From: a virus
DNA length: 24,937 nt
Strand: one strand, 5' to 3'
Virus record (IMG/VR): IMGVR_UViG_3300010354_000601
Location: 1-24,937 of that record
Shown: positions 1 to 6,143 of the stretch, piece by piece
Numbering within the stretch: position 1 is the stretch's first letter
How the letters are laid out: each line of letters begins with the position of its first letter
Position numbers and translations under genes: made by a program
Notes under the pieces: model-generated
The model's input: the letters and a program-made list of their open reading frames with translations, nothing else
Told to the model about the DNA's origin: nothing
The model's database searches: none

Positions 1-294
1 CAGTATACTATTAAGCTAGAGCAAGCCGACCAGGTAAGCTATAATAAAGCCGGATCCGGTAGCTATGGTAAACCCGAAGATCCAGAGACCAGGGCACGTA
101 TAGCGCGTAGCGTTTGTATCGACGCGGCGGTAGCTTTACACGTGGGCCTAGGGCTTAGCCCGGAGCCTTACGACGTAGTAAATACAGCGCTTTATTTTCA
201 GCACTACATAGAGACCGGGCAAAACTTACACGCCGACGGCGCTACCGACGCTATTAAAAACCGCGACAGCGATAACGACGTAATACCCTTTTAA
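1..294 (+). CDS. 3' end of a phage ssDNA-binding-type protein with SSB-like acidic tail (5' partial)
   Basis: Frame 1 is open from the left edge to TAA at 292-294, giving 97 residues; the start lies outside the window. The last residues are N-R-D-S-D-N-D-V-I-P-F. This resembles the acidic tip ending in D-D-I-P-F of bacterial SSB proteins, which recruits replication and repair partners. The preceding helical part (RIARSVCIDAAVALHVG... FQHYIETG) resembles the C-terminal region of small phage DNA-binding or recombination proteins, but the OB fold that would prove an SSB is not in the window. The next gene starts 11 nt downstream in the same operon. The tail motif is seen directly; the SSB role is inferred. 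A recombination mediator carrying an SSB-like tail is the main alternative. Confidence 0.6.
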   Translation, partial: QYTIKLEQADQVSYNKAGSGSYGKPEDPETRARIARSVCIDAAVALHVGLGLSPEPYDVVNTALYFQHYIETGQNLHADGATDAIKNRDSDNDVIPF

Positions 295-305
295 TTTTTA
301 AAACT

Positions 306-710
306 ATGGTAAGAGACGTAACTATAACGAAAGTAAGAGCGTTAATTTTTGACCTCGTTAACTTTAAAATTTTAGACGGCGATATATACGACGTTAGTAA
401 AAAGTATAACCTAGACGTTTACCACCTGGCTAATATGCGTACGCTAGGCTGGTTAACCTACGACAAAAAGCGAAACGTAACCGTATGGCAAATTAAGGAG
501 CGCGTTAACGTGGAAGAGTTAACCGGTATAGTAATAGCTGAGTACGGTAAAACTAAAAAGCGCGTAGGTCGATCCAAAGAGGCCGCTTTTACCTGGGCGC
601 CTCCGGAGTATAAGCCGGTACCGGTAACCACTAAGACAAAAGTAAAGAAAAAAGTAAATTTTATAACCAAATTAAAAAACGCTATTTATGGCTTACTGCA
701 ACGAAAATAA
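306..710 (+). CDS. Hypothetical basic protein, possible winged-helix N-terminus
   Basis: 134 aa, not recognised. The ATG at 306 follows an A/T-rich leader (aatttttaaaact) 11 nt after the previous stop, with no Shine-Dalgarno, as is usual in Bacteroidetes. Residues about 20-65 (DGDIYDVSKKYNLDVYHLANMRTLGWLTYD) have a helix-helix-wing look that could bind DNA. The second half is Lys-rich (TKTKVKKKV) and ends in a short amphipathic helix, FITKLKNAIYGLLQRK. The C-terminus overlaps the next gene by 23 nt, so the two are probably translationally coupled. Its place between an SSB-tailed protein and a DnaA-like protein suggests a role in early replication or its regulation. That is inference from context only. 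Confidence 0.7.
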   Translation: MVRDVTITKVRALIFDLVNFKILDGDIYDVSKKYNLDVYHLANMRTLGWLTYDKKRNVTVWQIKERVNVEELTGIVIAEYGKTKKRVGRSKEAAFTWAPPEYKPVPVTTKTKVKKKVNFITKLKNAIYGLLQRK

Positions 711-954
711 AAACTTTGTAAAGTTTATACGTCAGTACTTTAAGACTACGTACGAATTTAAAAACGCTATGGGTATAAGCTGGCCCACAGCGAAACGCTG
801 GGAGGCCTGGCCGGCTTTAATGAGCCTACCAGCCGTATATAAGTTAAGCGAGTTAACCGGGGTAAAACCCGGTACACTCGTAGAGTATATATATACCTGG
901 CAATATAACAGCGTAGAAAACCCCGAAAATATAGCTTACGAGTATGGCGAATAA
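688..954 (+). CDS. Small HTH (XRE/Cro-like) protein
   Basis: 88 aa. Residues about 15-65 fit a four- to five-helix Cro/CI-type fold: a helix around FVKFIRQYF, then a candidate helix-turn-helix in KTTYEFKNAMGISWPTAKRWEAWP, followed by LPAVYKLSELTGVKPGTLVEYI. The last part matches the helix 4-5 pattern of XRE regulators (LxxLAxxLGVxxxxL). It is small and embedded in the replication operon, overlapping 23 nt upstream and 11 nt downstream. It could be an operon regulator or an accessory DNA-binding factor in initiation. The fold assignment is by eye; the role is inferred. Confidence 0.65.
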   Translation: MAYCNENKNFVKFIRQYFKTTYEFKNAMGISWPTAKRWEAWPALMSLPAVYKLSELTGVKPGTLVEYIYTWQYNSVENPENIAYEYGE

Positions 955-1510
955 TTTTTTTTACGCGATGCGTAATATATTAGAGCTCGTAGAGCCTAAT
1001 AATAGAGCCGAGGTAATGGCTACTATAGAGCGAGTAATAAATAATATACACGCCGAAAATTTACGAGTATTAACCGCTATAAATAGCTGGGCCGAAAATA
1101 ATGGCATAGTAGAGCGCGTAGACCTAGACGCCGACCTCGAGAAAATACTAGAGAGCGTTAGCGAGACGCTGGGCGTACCTATCGCCTCTTTAATGGCGCC
1201 GACGCGTAAACGTCCGGTAGTAGAGGCTCGCCAATACTGTTACTGGTTATTACATAAATTACACCCTAGGCTATCGCTGAGCGCTACCGGTCTATTATTT
1301 AATAAAGACCACGCGACAGTTATACACGCCAGGCGCGAATTTATGGCCCTTATAGAAACGAGCCCAGACTACTACGGTAAGCTCGAGCTTATAATAAAAA
1401 ATTTACGTACTCGAGGTATAAATTTAGTTCCGGCGTTTGTAGATTTGTCAAACCAAAGGCAAAAAAAAATAAATGAAAGGAAAGCTAAACGAGACGCTAA
1501 GAGCTTGTAG
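944..1510 (+). CDS. Free-standing DnaA domain IV-like (DnaA-box-binding) protein
   Basis: 188 aa. Residues about 63-135 read like the C-terminal DNA-binding domain of DnaA: ILESVSETLGVPIASLMAPTR, then VVEARQYCYWLL, then the signature region FNKDHATVIHA at 119-129. In bacterial DnaA this region is typically GRDHTTVLHA, and it contacts the DnaA box. There is no AAA+ domain, no Walker A and no DnaA domain I; residues 1-60 are a separate helical segment. The protein could therefore bind DnaA-box-like sites at a phage origin or compete with host DnaA, but could not hydrolyse ATP. A run of nine A (1461-1469) lies just before the next gene's start. The gene overlaps its downstream neighbour by 38 nt. 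Confidence 0.8.
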   Translation: MANNFFYAMRNILELVEPNNRAEVMATIERVINNIHAENLRVLTAINSWAENNGIVERVDLDADLEKILESVSETLGVPIASLMAPTRKRPVVEARQYCYWLLHKLHPRLSLSATGLLFNKDHATVIHARREFMALIETSPDYYGKLELIIKNLRTRGINLVPAFVDLSNQRQKKINERKAKRDAKSL

Positions 1511-2051
1511 CTATGAGGCTATAGGTGTATATACCTACCTGGCTAATTACTGCTACCGGTTAAACTTATATAGTATAGTCAGCGAAGACGTACTAGTAAT
1601 AGATTTTATAAATAGCATAAAGCCAGCTCCGTATTTAGACCGGGTTTTAATAGAGCTAGAGGCCGTAGGTTTAGTTATCTACGGCCCTTACTCTATAATT
1701 ATAAAGGAGCTAGTACCTAAAGAGGTGCGAGACCACAGCCTAGACGATGCGCTAGGCGGCGTTTGGTTAGCCTGGATCGAATATAAAGCTACAGAGAAAA
1801 AAAGCGCGTATAAGTCAGCTATAAGCGAGCGCCGAGCGTACGACCTATTACTAAGAGAGGTTAACGGCGACGAAAATTTAGCCGCCGGTGCCTTAGTTAA
1901 CGCTATGGCTATGGGTTGGCACGGTAGTAATACCGACGTATATTTGCGACGATTAAATAATACTAAAAACCAAAGTAAAAATGAAAGTAACCAAAGTAAT
2001 AAGCTCGGACGTATCGACCGCGACCAGCTTACCGACTGGCTTAAAAGTTGA
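1473..2051 (+). CDS. Phage replication protein-like, winged-helix N-terminus
   Basis: 192 aa. Residues about 5-75 (EAIGVYTYLANYCYRLNLYSI... LIELEAVGLVIYGPYSIII) look like a winged-helix domain of the kind found at the start of phage and plasmid replication initiators or DnaD-like loaders. Residues about 120-152 (RRAYDLLLREVNGDENLAAGALVNAMAMGWHG) match a recurring C-terminal pattern in Bacteroidetes phage replication proteins, ending in a helix with G-W. The tail is Asn/Ser-rich (NQSKNESNQSNK) and is encoded by a short DNA repeat. It sits directly after the DnaA-like gene (38-nt overlap), consistent with initiation or helicase loading. No catalytic motif is visible, so the precise role is uncertain. 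Confidence 0.6.
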   Translation: MKGKLNETLRACSYEAIGVYTYLANYCYRLNLYSIVSEDVLVIDFINSIKPAPYLDRVLIELEAVGLVIYGPYSIIIKELVPKEVRDHSLDDALGGVWLAWIEYKATEKKSAYKSAISERRAYDLLLREVNGDENLAAGALVNAMAMGWHGSNTDVYLRRLNNTKNQSKNESNQSNKLGRIDRDQLTDWLKS

Positions 2052-2787
2052 AGACCAGGAAATAATTAAAGCGAGATCCGGGCCTAAGCTGAGCGAGTTA
2101 AATATAAGTCAGTTTAAACACGTGCTAGTACGGCCCTTAGTTATTACCGGTATCAAAACTTTACCCAGCGATGAGGAAATAAACCTATTATATAACCAGG
2201 TGCTAAAATACTATCGAGCTGTAACGGTTAGCGATTTTTACCTAGCGTTTGAGTTAAACGCGTTAGGTAGAGACTGGCCGCGTATAGAACACTACGGCCT
2301 ATTAAATTTACAGTTTATAGCTAGCGTAGTCGACGCGTACCAGGGCCGGAAAGGTAAAGCTAATTTAGAGCTAACTAAAGTAGAAAACCGAGAGCGCCTA
2401 AACCAAAACGTAACGGCTCCGGAAATTAGCCTAGAGGAACGTAAGACAATTATTAAAGATATGCTAGAGCGAGACCGCGAGCGTTATATAAACGGTAAAG
2501 GTGTTAACGAAATTTACGGCGGCGTTATATGCTCGTACGTTATTACTAAATTATACGAGCTGGATATAGTTAACGATAATCTTTGGAGCGATAGCACTTG
2601 GAGCGCTATAAAAATTAAAGCGCGTACTAACGTAAATAACGACTACGCTAGTAGGCGTAAAAAAGTAATACACGACGTAGAAAAAAGAGAGTTTAAAACA
2701 GATTTCAAGCTAGAGGTATTTAGACTTTTATACCTGGATATTTTAGTAGCTAAAGATAAGTACGACCTAATAATAAGTAAACTATGA
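1981..2787 (+). CDS. Conserved-looking phage protein of the replication operon, function unknown
   Basis: 268 aa. I recognise the type only loosely: the stretch DEEINLLYNQVLKYYRAVTVSDFYLAFELNALGRDW... HYGLLNLQFIASVVDAYQGRK (about residues 64-122) follows a pattern (acidic helix, AFEL, HYG, F..SVV.AY..R) that I associate with a replication-region protein of Bacteroidetes phages. Residues 150-170 are charged and helical (LEERKTIIKDMLERDRERY). There is no Walker, zinc or nuclease motif. The ATG at 1981 lies 71 nt inside the preceding gene; no in-frame ATG, GTG or TTG occurs just after the upstream stop, so the long overlap seems real. It ends in an ATGA overlap with the methyltransferase. A helicase-loader role is possible but unproven. 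Confidence 0.6.
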   Translation: MKVTKVISSDVSTATSLPTGLKVEDQEIIKARSGPKLSELNISQFKHVLVRPLVITGIKTLPSDEEINLLYNQVLKYYRAVTVSDFYLAFELNALGRDWPRIEHYGLLNLQFIASVVDAYQGRKGKANLELTKVENRERLNQNVTAPEISLEERKTIIKDMLERDRERYINGKGVNEIYGGVICSYVITKLYELDIVNDNLWSDSTWSAIKIKARTNVNNDYASRRKKVIHDVEKREFKTDFKLEVFRLLYLDILVAKDKYDLIISKL

Positions 2788-3770
2788 GCTTTAACTATAA
2801 TTGGACGCTAAAAGACGCCGTATTTACTAAAGATAAAGGTACCGTTTTTAGTTGTTTTGCTTGCGGAGGCGGCTCTACTATGGGTTATAAATTAGCCGGT
2901 TTCGACGTTATCGGTTGTAACGAAATAGACCCTAAACTAATAGAGGTATATAAATTAAATCATAACCCTAAATACGCTTTTAATGAGCCTATACAGACGT
3001 TTAAAAACCGCGAAGACCTACCAGCTGAGCTATTTAATTTAGATATATTAGACGGCTCGCCTCCCTGCTCGGCGTTTTCTATGGCTGGCTTACGTGAAGA
3101 GGTATGGGGTAAAAATAAACATTTCAGAGAGGGGCAAGCTGAACAAGTACTAGATACTTTATTTTTTGATTTTATAGACCTAGCTAAGCGTTTACAGCCT
3201 AAAGTAGTAATAGCCGAAAATGTAAAGGGTCTATTATTGGGCGACGCCATAAATTACGTAAAACGAATTTACAAAGATTTAGAAAGCGCTAACTATTACG
3301 TTCAACACTTTCTACTAGATGCTAGTACTATGGGCGTACCTCAGCGCCGCGAGCGTGTTTTTTTTATAGCTTTACGTAAAGATTTAGCTAGTAATTTTTT
3401 AGAGTATATAGATATGTTTACAGAGGCGCCTAAGTTAAATTTAACTTTTAAAGATCCGGAAATACCTATAAAAAATTTTGTTAAAGGCGTATCTAAGCGC
3501 TCTACTCAAAATTATAGTGCTAATCGTTTCGGCGACGTTATGCTAGATTTAAACAGAGCTAGTAATACTATAACGAGGGATATAAACCGCTACTGGCTAG
3601 ACGAAAATACTTTAATAGACGATACTAGTAAAAAGTTAATAGGGTCGTATCCACTAGACTATAATTTTTTAAAAGAAAACCCGCAGTATTTAATAGGTAT
3701 GTCAGTACCGCCGGTAATGGTAGCGCGTATAGCTACGGAAATTTTTAACCAATGGCTCAGTAAATTATAA
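2784..3770 (+). CDS. C5-cytosine DNA methyltransferase
   Basis: 328 aa. It transfers a methyl group from S-adenosylmethionine to C5 of cytosine in DNA. The motifs are in the canonical order: motif I F-S-C-F-A-C-G-G-G-S at 22-31 (SAM binding), acidic residue E47 (motif II), motif IV G-S-P-P-C-S at 91-96 with catalytic Cys95, motif VI ENV at 145-147, motif VIII Q-R-R-E-R at 187-191, a short target-recognition region around 200-290, and motif X G-M-S-V-P-P near the C-terminus. Motif IV carries Ser where Gln is usual (PPCQ), which is tolerated in phage members. No restriction endonuclease is adjacent, so it is an orphan enzyme, probably protecting phage DNA. It overlaps its predecessor as ATGA. 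The target site cannot be read from the sequence. Confidence 0.95.
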   Translation: MSFNYNWTLKDAVFTKDKGTVFSCFACGGGSTMGYKLAGFDVIGCNEIDPKLIEVYKLNHNPKYAFNEPIQTFKNREDLPAELFNLDILDGSPPCSAFSMAGLREEVWGKNKHFREGQAEQVLDTLFFDFIDLAKRLQPKVVIAENVKGLLLGDAINYVKRIYKDLESANYYVQHFLLDASTMGVPQRRERVFFIALRKDLASNFLEYIDMFTEAPKLNLTFKDPEIPIKNFVKGVSKRSTQNYSANRFGDVMLDLNRASNTITRDINRYWLDENTLIDDTSKKLIGSYPLDYNFLKENPQYLIGMSVPPVMVARIATEIFNQWLSKL

Positions 3771-3774
3771 AAAA

Positions 3775-4077
3775 ATGTCTAAAATAAGTTTCGACTACGA
3801 CGGTACACTAAGTACCTCCAAAGGTAGAGCCCTAGCTCGCGAGTTAATTAAAAATAACGAGCTGTATATAATTACGGCTCGGCATAAAAGAGACGGTACC
3901 GCTGTATATAGCGCCGCTAAAGAGCTAGGTATACCCTTTAACCGTGTATATTTTACAGAGGGTAAAGATAAATACCCTTTAGTAAAACGTTTAGGCATAG
4001 CTCAGCACTACGACAATAACGAAGAGCAAATAAATAAAATAAACGAGTATACTACCGCTACCGGTATTTTATTTTAA
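3775..4077 (+). CDS. Small HAD-like phosphohydrolase
   Basis: 100 aa, a minimal HAD core without a cap domain. Motif I is F-D-Y-D-G-T-L at residues 6-12, with nucleophile Asp7 and acid/base Asp9. Motif II is probably Thr34 in I-I-T-A-R, Lys64 or Lys66 may serve motif III, and a motif IV-like Asp80 lies in H-Y-D-N-N. Small HAD proteins of this shape are common in phages and act on phosphorylated metabolites, nucleotides or nucleic-acid ends; substrate choice cannot be read here. The start at 3775 follows an A-run 4 nt after the methyltransferase stop, and the terminase starts 2 nt downstream. Position next to the methyltransferase hints at nucleotide or DNA metabolism (inference). Confidence 0.8.
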   Translation: MSKISFDYDGTLSTSKGRALARELIKNNELYIITARHKRDGTAVYSAAKELGIPFNRVYFTEGKDKYPLVKRLGIAQHYDNNEEQINKINEYTTATGILF

Positions 4078-4079
4078 AT

Positions 4080-5501
4080 ATGCAATTATTACCCAGACAG
4101 CGCGACGCCTTAGTATATCTACGTAATAATAACCCAGCGCGTACTATACTTTACGGCGGCGCGGCCGGAGGCGGTAAAACGCGCCTAGGTTGTATCTGGC
4201 AAATACAGCGGCGCCTAAAATATCCTGGTACTAGGTCGCTTATCGGTCGTAATAAACTAGACACCTTAAAAAAGACGACTATAGCCTCGTTTTTTGAGGT
4301 AGCTAGAGACCTAAATTTACAAGCTAACGTACATTTTACTTATAACCAGCAAAGTAACACTATTAACTTTTTTAACGGTAGCCAAATAGTACTAGCCGAC
4401 CTAGCGTATAAGCCTAGCGACGCCGACTATAACGATTTAGGAGGGTTGGAAATTACCGACGCTTTTATCGACGAGGCCGCAGAGGTGCACGTAAAAGCGG
4501 TTAGCGTTATTAGTTCTAGGCTTCGGTATAAATTAAATTACTTTTGTGGCGTTTGCGCTGTCCCAGGTTTAGACGCCGGCGAAATAATCGAGACTAACGA
4601 CAAAGGTAAGCCTATAAAATGGCGGTGTAATAACTGTAAAGACGTAAATAGCGGCCTACTACCTAAGCTATTACTTACTAGTAACCCGGCTAAAAACTAT
4701 TTATATAATGAGTTTTACGATCCGTGGCGTAACGATGCGCTACCGCCTAATAAGGCTTTTATACAAGCGCTTAGCTCCGATAACATTTTACTACCAGAAG
4801 AGTACCTAAGTATACTAAACGAGCTACCAGAGGTAGAGCGTAAGCGTCTATTACTTGGCGATTGGGACTATGATACTAGCGACGACCGGCTATATTTATA
4901 TACTGAGCTATTACGAGCTTTCCGCGATAAAACCGACGAAAGCAAAGACTACTATATAACCGCAGATATAGCGCGATTAGGTAAAGACCGTACCGTAATA
5001 GCCCTCTGGGCCGGGTTGCACTTACAGCGTTTAGACATATATAACGGTTTACGTGTAAACGAGGTAGCCGAGGCTATAACTAAACTACGACTAGAGTATA
5101 ACGTACCGCTAAATAGAGTACTGGCCGACGAGGACGGCATAGGCGGCGGTGTCTGCGACCTCACGCGGTGCCGCGGTTTCGTTAACGGTAGTAAAGCTAT
5201 ACGACCGCACTACGCTAATTTAAAAGCCGACGCTTACTATAAGCTAGGCGAGTTAATAGACGCTAACGCTATTACCTTTAATAGTAAATATAAAGACCTA
5301 ATAACTAAAGAGCTCGAGCTAGTACGTCGTACTAACATAGGCCGAGACGGTAAGCTAACGGTATCGAGTAAAGACGACATAGCTAAAAAAGCCGGGGGTT
5401 TATCGCCGGACGTAGCCGACGCGGTGGCGATGCGCTCCTATTTTTTACTTAGTAGTAATACCGGCCGGTACGCTATAGCTGGTAACGCCGGAAAACTTTA
5501 A
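4080..5501 (+). CDS. terL: Terminase large subunit (packaging ATPase/nuclease)
   Basis: 473 aa, a full-length motor that packages DNA into proheads and cuts the concatemer. The ATPase domain shows Walker A G-G-A-A-G-G-G-K-T (26-34), Walker B F-I-D-E-A-A-E (129-135) and coupling motif L-L-T-S-N-P (198-203). The RNase H-like nuclease domain shows Asp296 in T-A-D-I-A, acidic residues at 350-352 (A-D-E-D-G) and Asp447 in S-P-D-V-A-D-A, the usual metal-binding set. Between Walker B and motif III lie two CxxC pairs (Cys156/159 and Cys183/186), a probable zinc ribbon. It is the last gene of the plus-strand operon; its stop overlaps the stop of the opposing lysis gene. The small-subunit candidate lies about 18 kb away on the other strand. 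Confidence 0.95.
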   Translation: MQLLPRQRDALVYLRNNNPARTILYGGAAGGGKTRLGCIWQIQRRLKYPGTRSLIGRNKLDTLKKTTIASFFEVARDLNLQANVHFTYNQQSNTINFFNGSQIVLADLAYKPSDADYNDLGGLEITDAFIDEAAEVHVKAVSVISSRLRYKLNYFCGVCAVPGLDAGEIIETNDKGKPIKWRCNNCKDVNSGLLPKLLLTSNPAKNYLYNEFYDPWRNDALPPNKAFIQALSSDNILLPEEYLSILNELPEVERKRLLLGDWDYDTSDDRLYLYTELLRAFRDKTDESKDYYITADIARLGKDRTVIALWAGLHLQRLDIYNGLRVNEVAEAITKLRLEYNVPLNRVLADEDGIGGGVCDLTRCRGFVNGSKAIRPHYANLKADAYYKLGELIDANAITFNSKYKDLITKELELVRRTNIGRDGKLTVSSKDDIAKKAGGLSPDVADAVAMRSYFLLSSNTGRYAIAGNAGKL

Positions 5502-5519
5502 CGTATATATAGTAAAGTT
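5494..5519. terminator. Weak AT-rich hairpin at the convergent junction, possible bidirectional terminator
   Basis: The arms aacttta (5494-5500) and taaagtt (5513-5519) are perfect reverse complements around a 12-nt loop, exactly where the two convergent transcription units end. The stem is only 7 bp and A/T-rich, and no long U-run follows in either direction, so termination would be weak or need Rho. This is offered only because the junction otherwise holds no terminator at all. Confidence 0.25.
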
Positions 5520-5878
5520 AATAGCGCTAAATTGATTATAGCGACCACTACCAGCGCTTTATTACGCTTACCTATTTTCTCTTTTAGTTCGCCGTTTTGG
5601 AGCTCAGCGCGAGCCTGGTCTAGCCTGGCCTTTCTTACCTCGTTAGCGAGTGTATCGTTTTGGGTGTTTAAAGTACTAGCTAGTACGCGTAATAGTTGTA
5701 CCTCGCTCTCGGCTGTCGTCGCTTTATCTTTGTAGTACATAAAATTAAAATAGTTTAGGGCTATTAGCTCGTTAACGCGGTGCGGCGGTAAGCTGTCCGG
5801 CGCGCTCGAGGCTGTCGAGGTTATATAAAATAATAGTAGTAAGACTGTCAAGGCTAGCCGGTTTATTTTTGAGCTCAT
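5498..5878 (-). CDS. Spanin-like lysis protein: cleavable signal, coiled coil, C-terminal TM
   Basis: 126 aa. The N-terminus has a signal-peptide shape (basic MSSKINR, hydrophobic LALTVLLLLFYI, then an S-T-A-S-S-A site near residue 26). Residues about 55-105 are helical and charged, with coiled-coil character (ESEVQLLRVLASTLNTQNDTLANEV... KLDQ-type repeats). A C-terminal membrane segment follows (ALVVVAIINLALLTLLYI). There is no cysteine anywhere, so it is not a classical Rz1 lipoprotein. The gene is out of frame with, and overlaps by 107 nt, the upstream membrane/coiled-coil gene, as in Rz/Rz1 pairs, and lies just downstream of the lysin. Outer-membrane disruption is inferred from architecture and place. 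Confidence 0.6.
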   Translation of the reverse strand: MSSKINRLALTVLLLLFYITSTASSAPDSLPPHRVNELIALNYFNFMYYKDKATTAESEVQLLRVLASTLNTQNDTLANEVRKARLDQARAELQNGELKEKIGKRNKALVVVAIINLALLTLLYIR

Positions 5879-6143
5879 AAACGTATTTAATTTTATCTAT
5901 ATATTTTACTCGTACTTTATTTTTAACCGTCTGTAAACTATCTAGGCTATACTTTACCGCCTTAGCTTTTAGTCGTAAGCTGTCTAGCGCTCGGTTATCT
6001 ATATAAATACTCGCTTTTTGGATCCGTAGTTTATTATACTCAGCGCTTAAATTAGTTAGCTTATACGTTAAAATAATAATAGGGCTAAAAACTGCTATGA
6101 AGACGACAAAAGTAACGAGTATTATTTTTACCTCTTTACTCAT
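5772..6143 (-). CDS. i-spanin-like (Rz-type) protein
   Basis: 123 aa. A single N-terminal membrane segment (IILVTFVVFIAVFSPIIILTY, about residues 7-27) has no cleavage site. It is followed by a long periplasmic-type helix with heptad-like Leu/Ile spacing (NLSAEYNKLRIQ... LDSLRLKAKAVKYSLDSLQTV... ASLDSLTTIILYNLDSLERA). This is the usual inner-membrane spanin layout. Its 5' end overlaps the lysin gene by 8 nt. Its 3' third encodes, in another frame, the signal peptide of the next gene. Being third in the holin-lysin-spanin order supports the role. It could alternatively be another small coiled-coil membrane protein. Confidence 0.65.
   Translation of the reverse strand: MSKEVKIILVTFVVFIAVFSPIIILTYKLTNLSAEYNKLRIQKASIYIDNRALDSLRLKAKAVKYSLDSLQTVKNKVRVKYIDKIKYVYELKNKPASLDSLTTIILYNLDSLERAGQLTAAPR

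Noticed and set aside
1461-1469. A9 run near the end of the DnaA-like gene as a -1 slippery site into the next gene
   Set aside because: The next gene is in the +1 frame relative to this one, so a -1 slip would not enter it. The next gene also has a normal ATG at 1473.
2960-3250. 96-codon minus-strand frame
   Set aside because: It lies opposite the methyltransferase catalytic core, whose motifs prove the plus-strand reading.
5532-5735. 67-codon plus-strand frame downstream of TerL
   Set aside because: It lies opposite the spanin-like coiled coil, has no leader typical of this operon and a hydrophobic low-complexity product.
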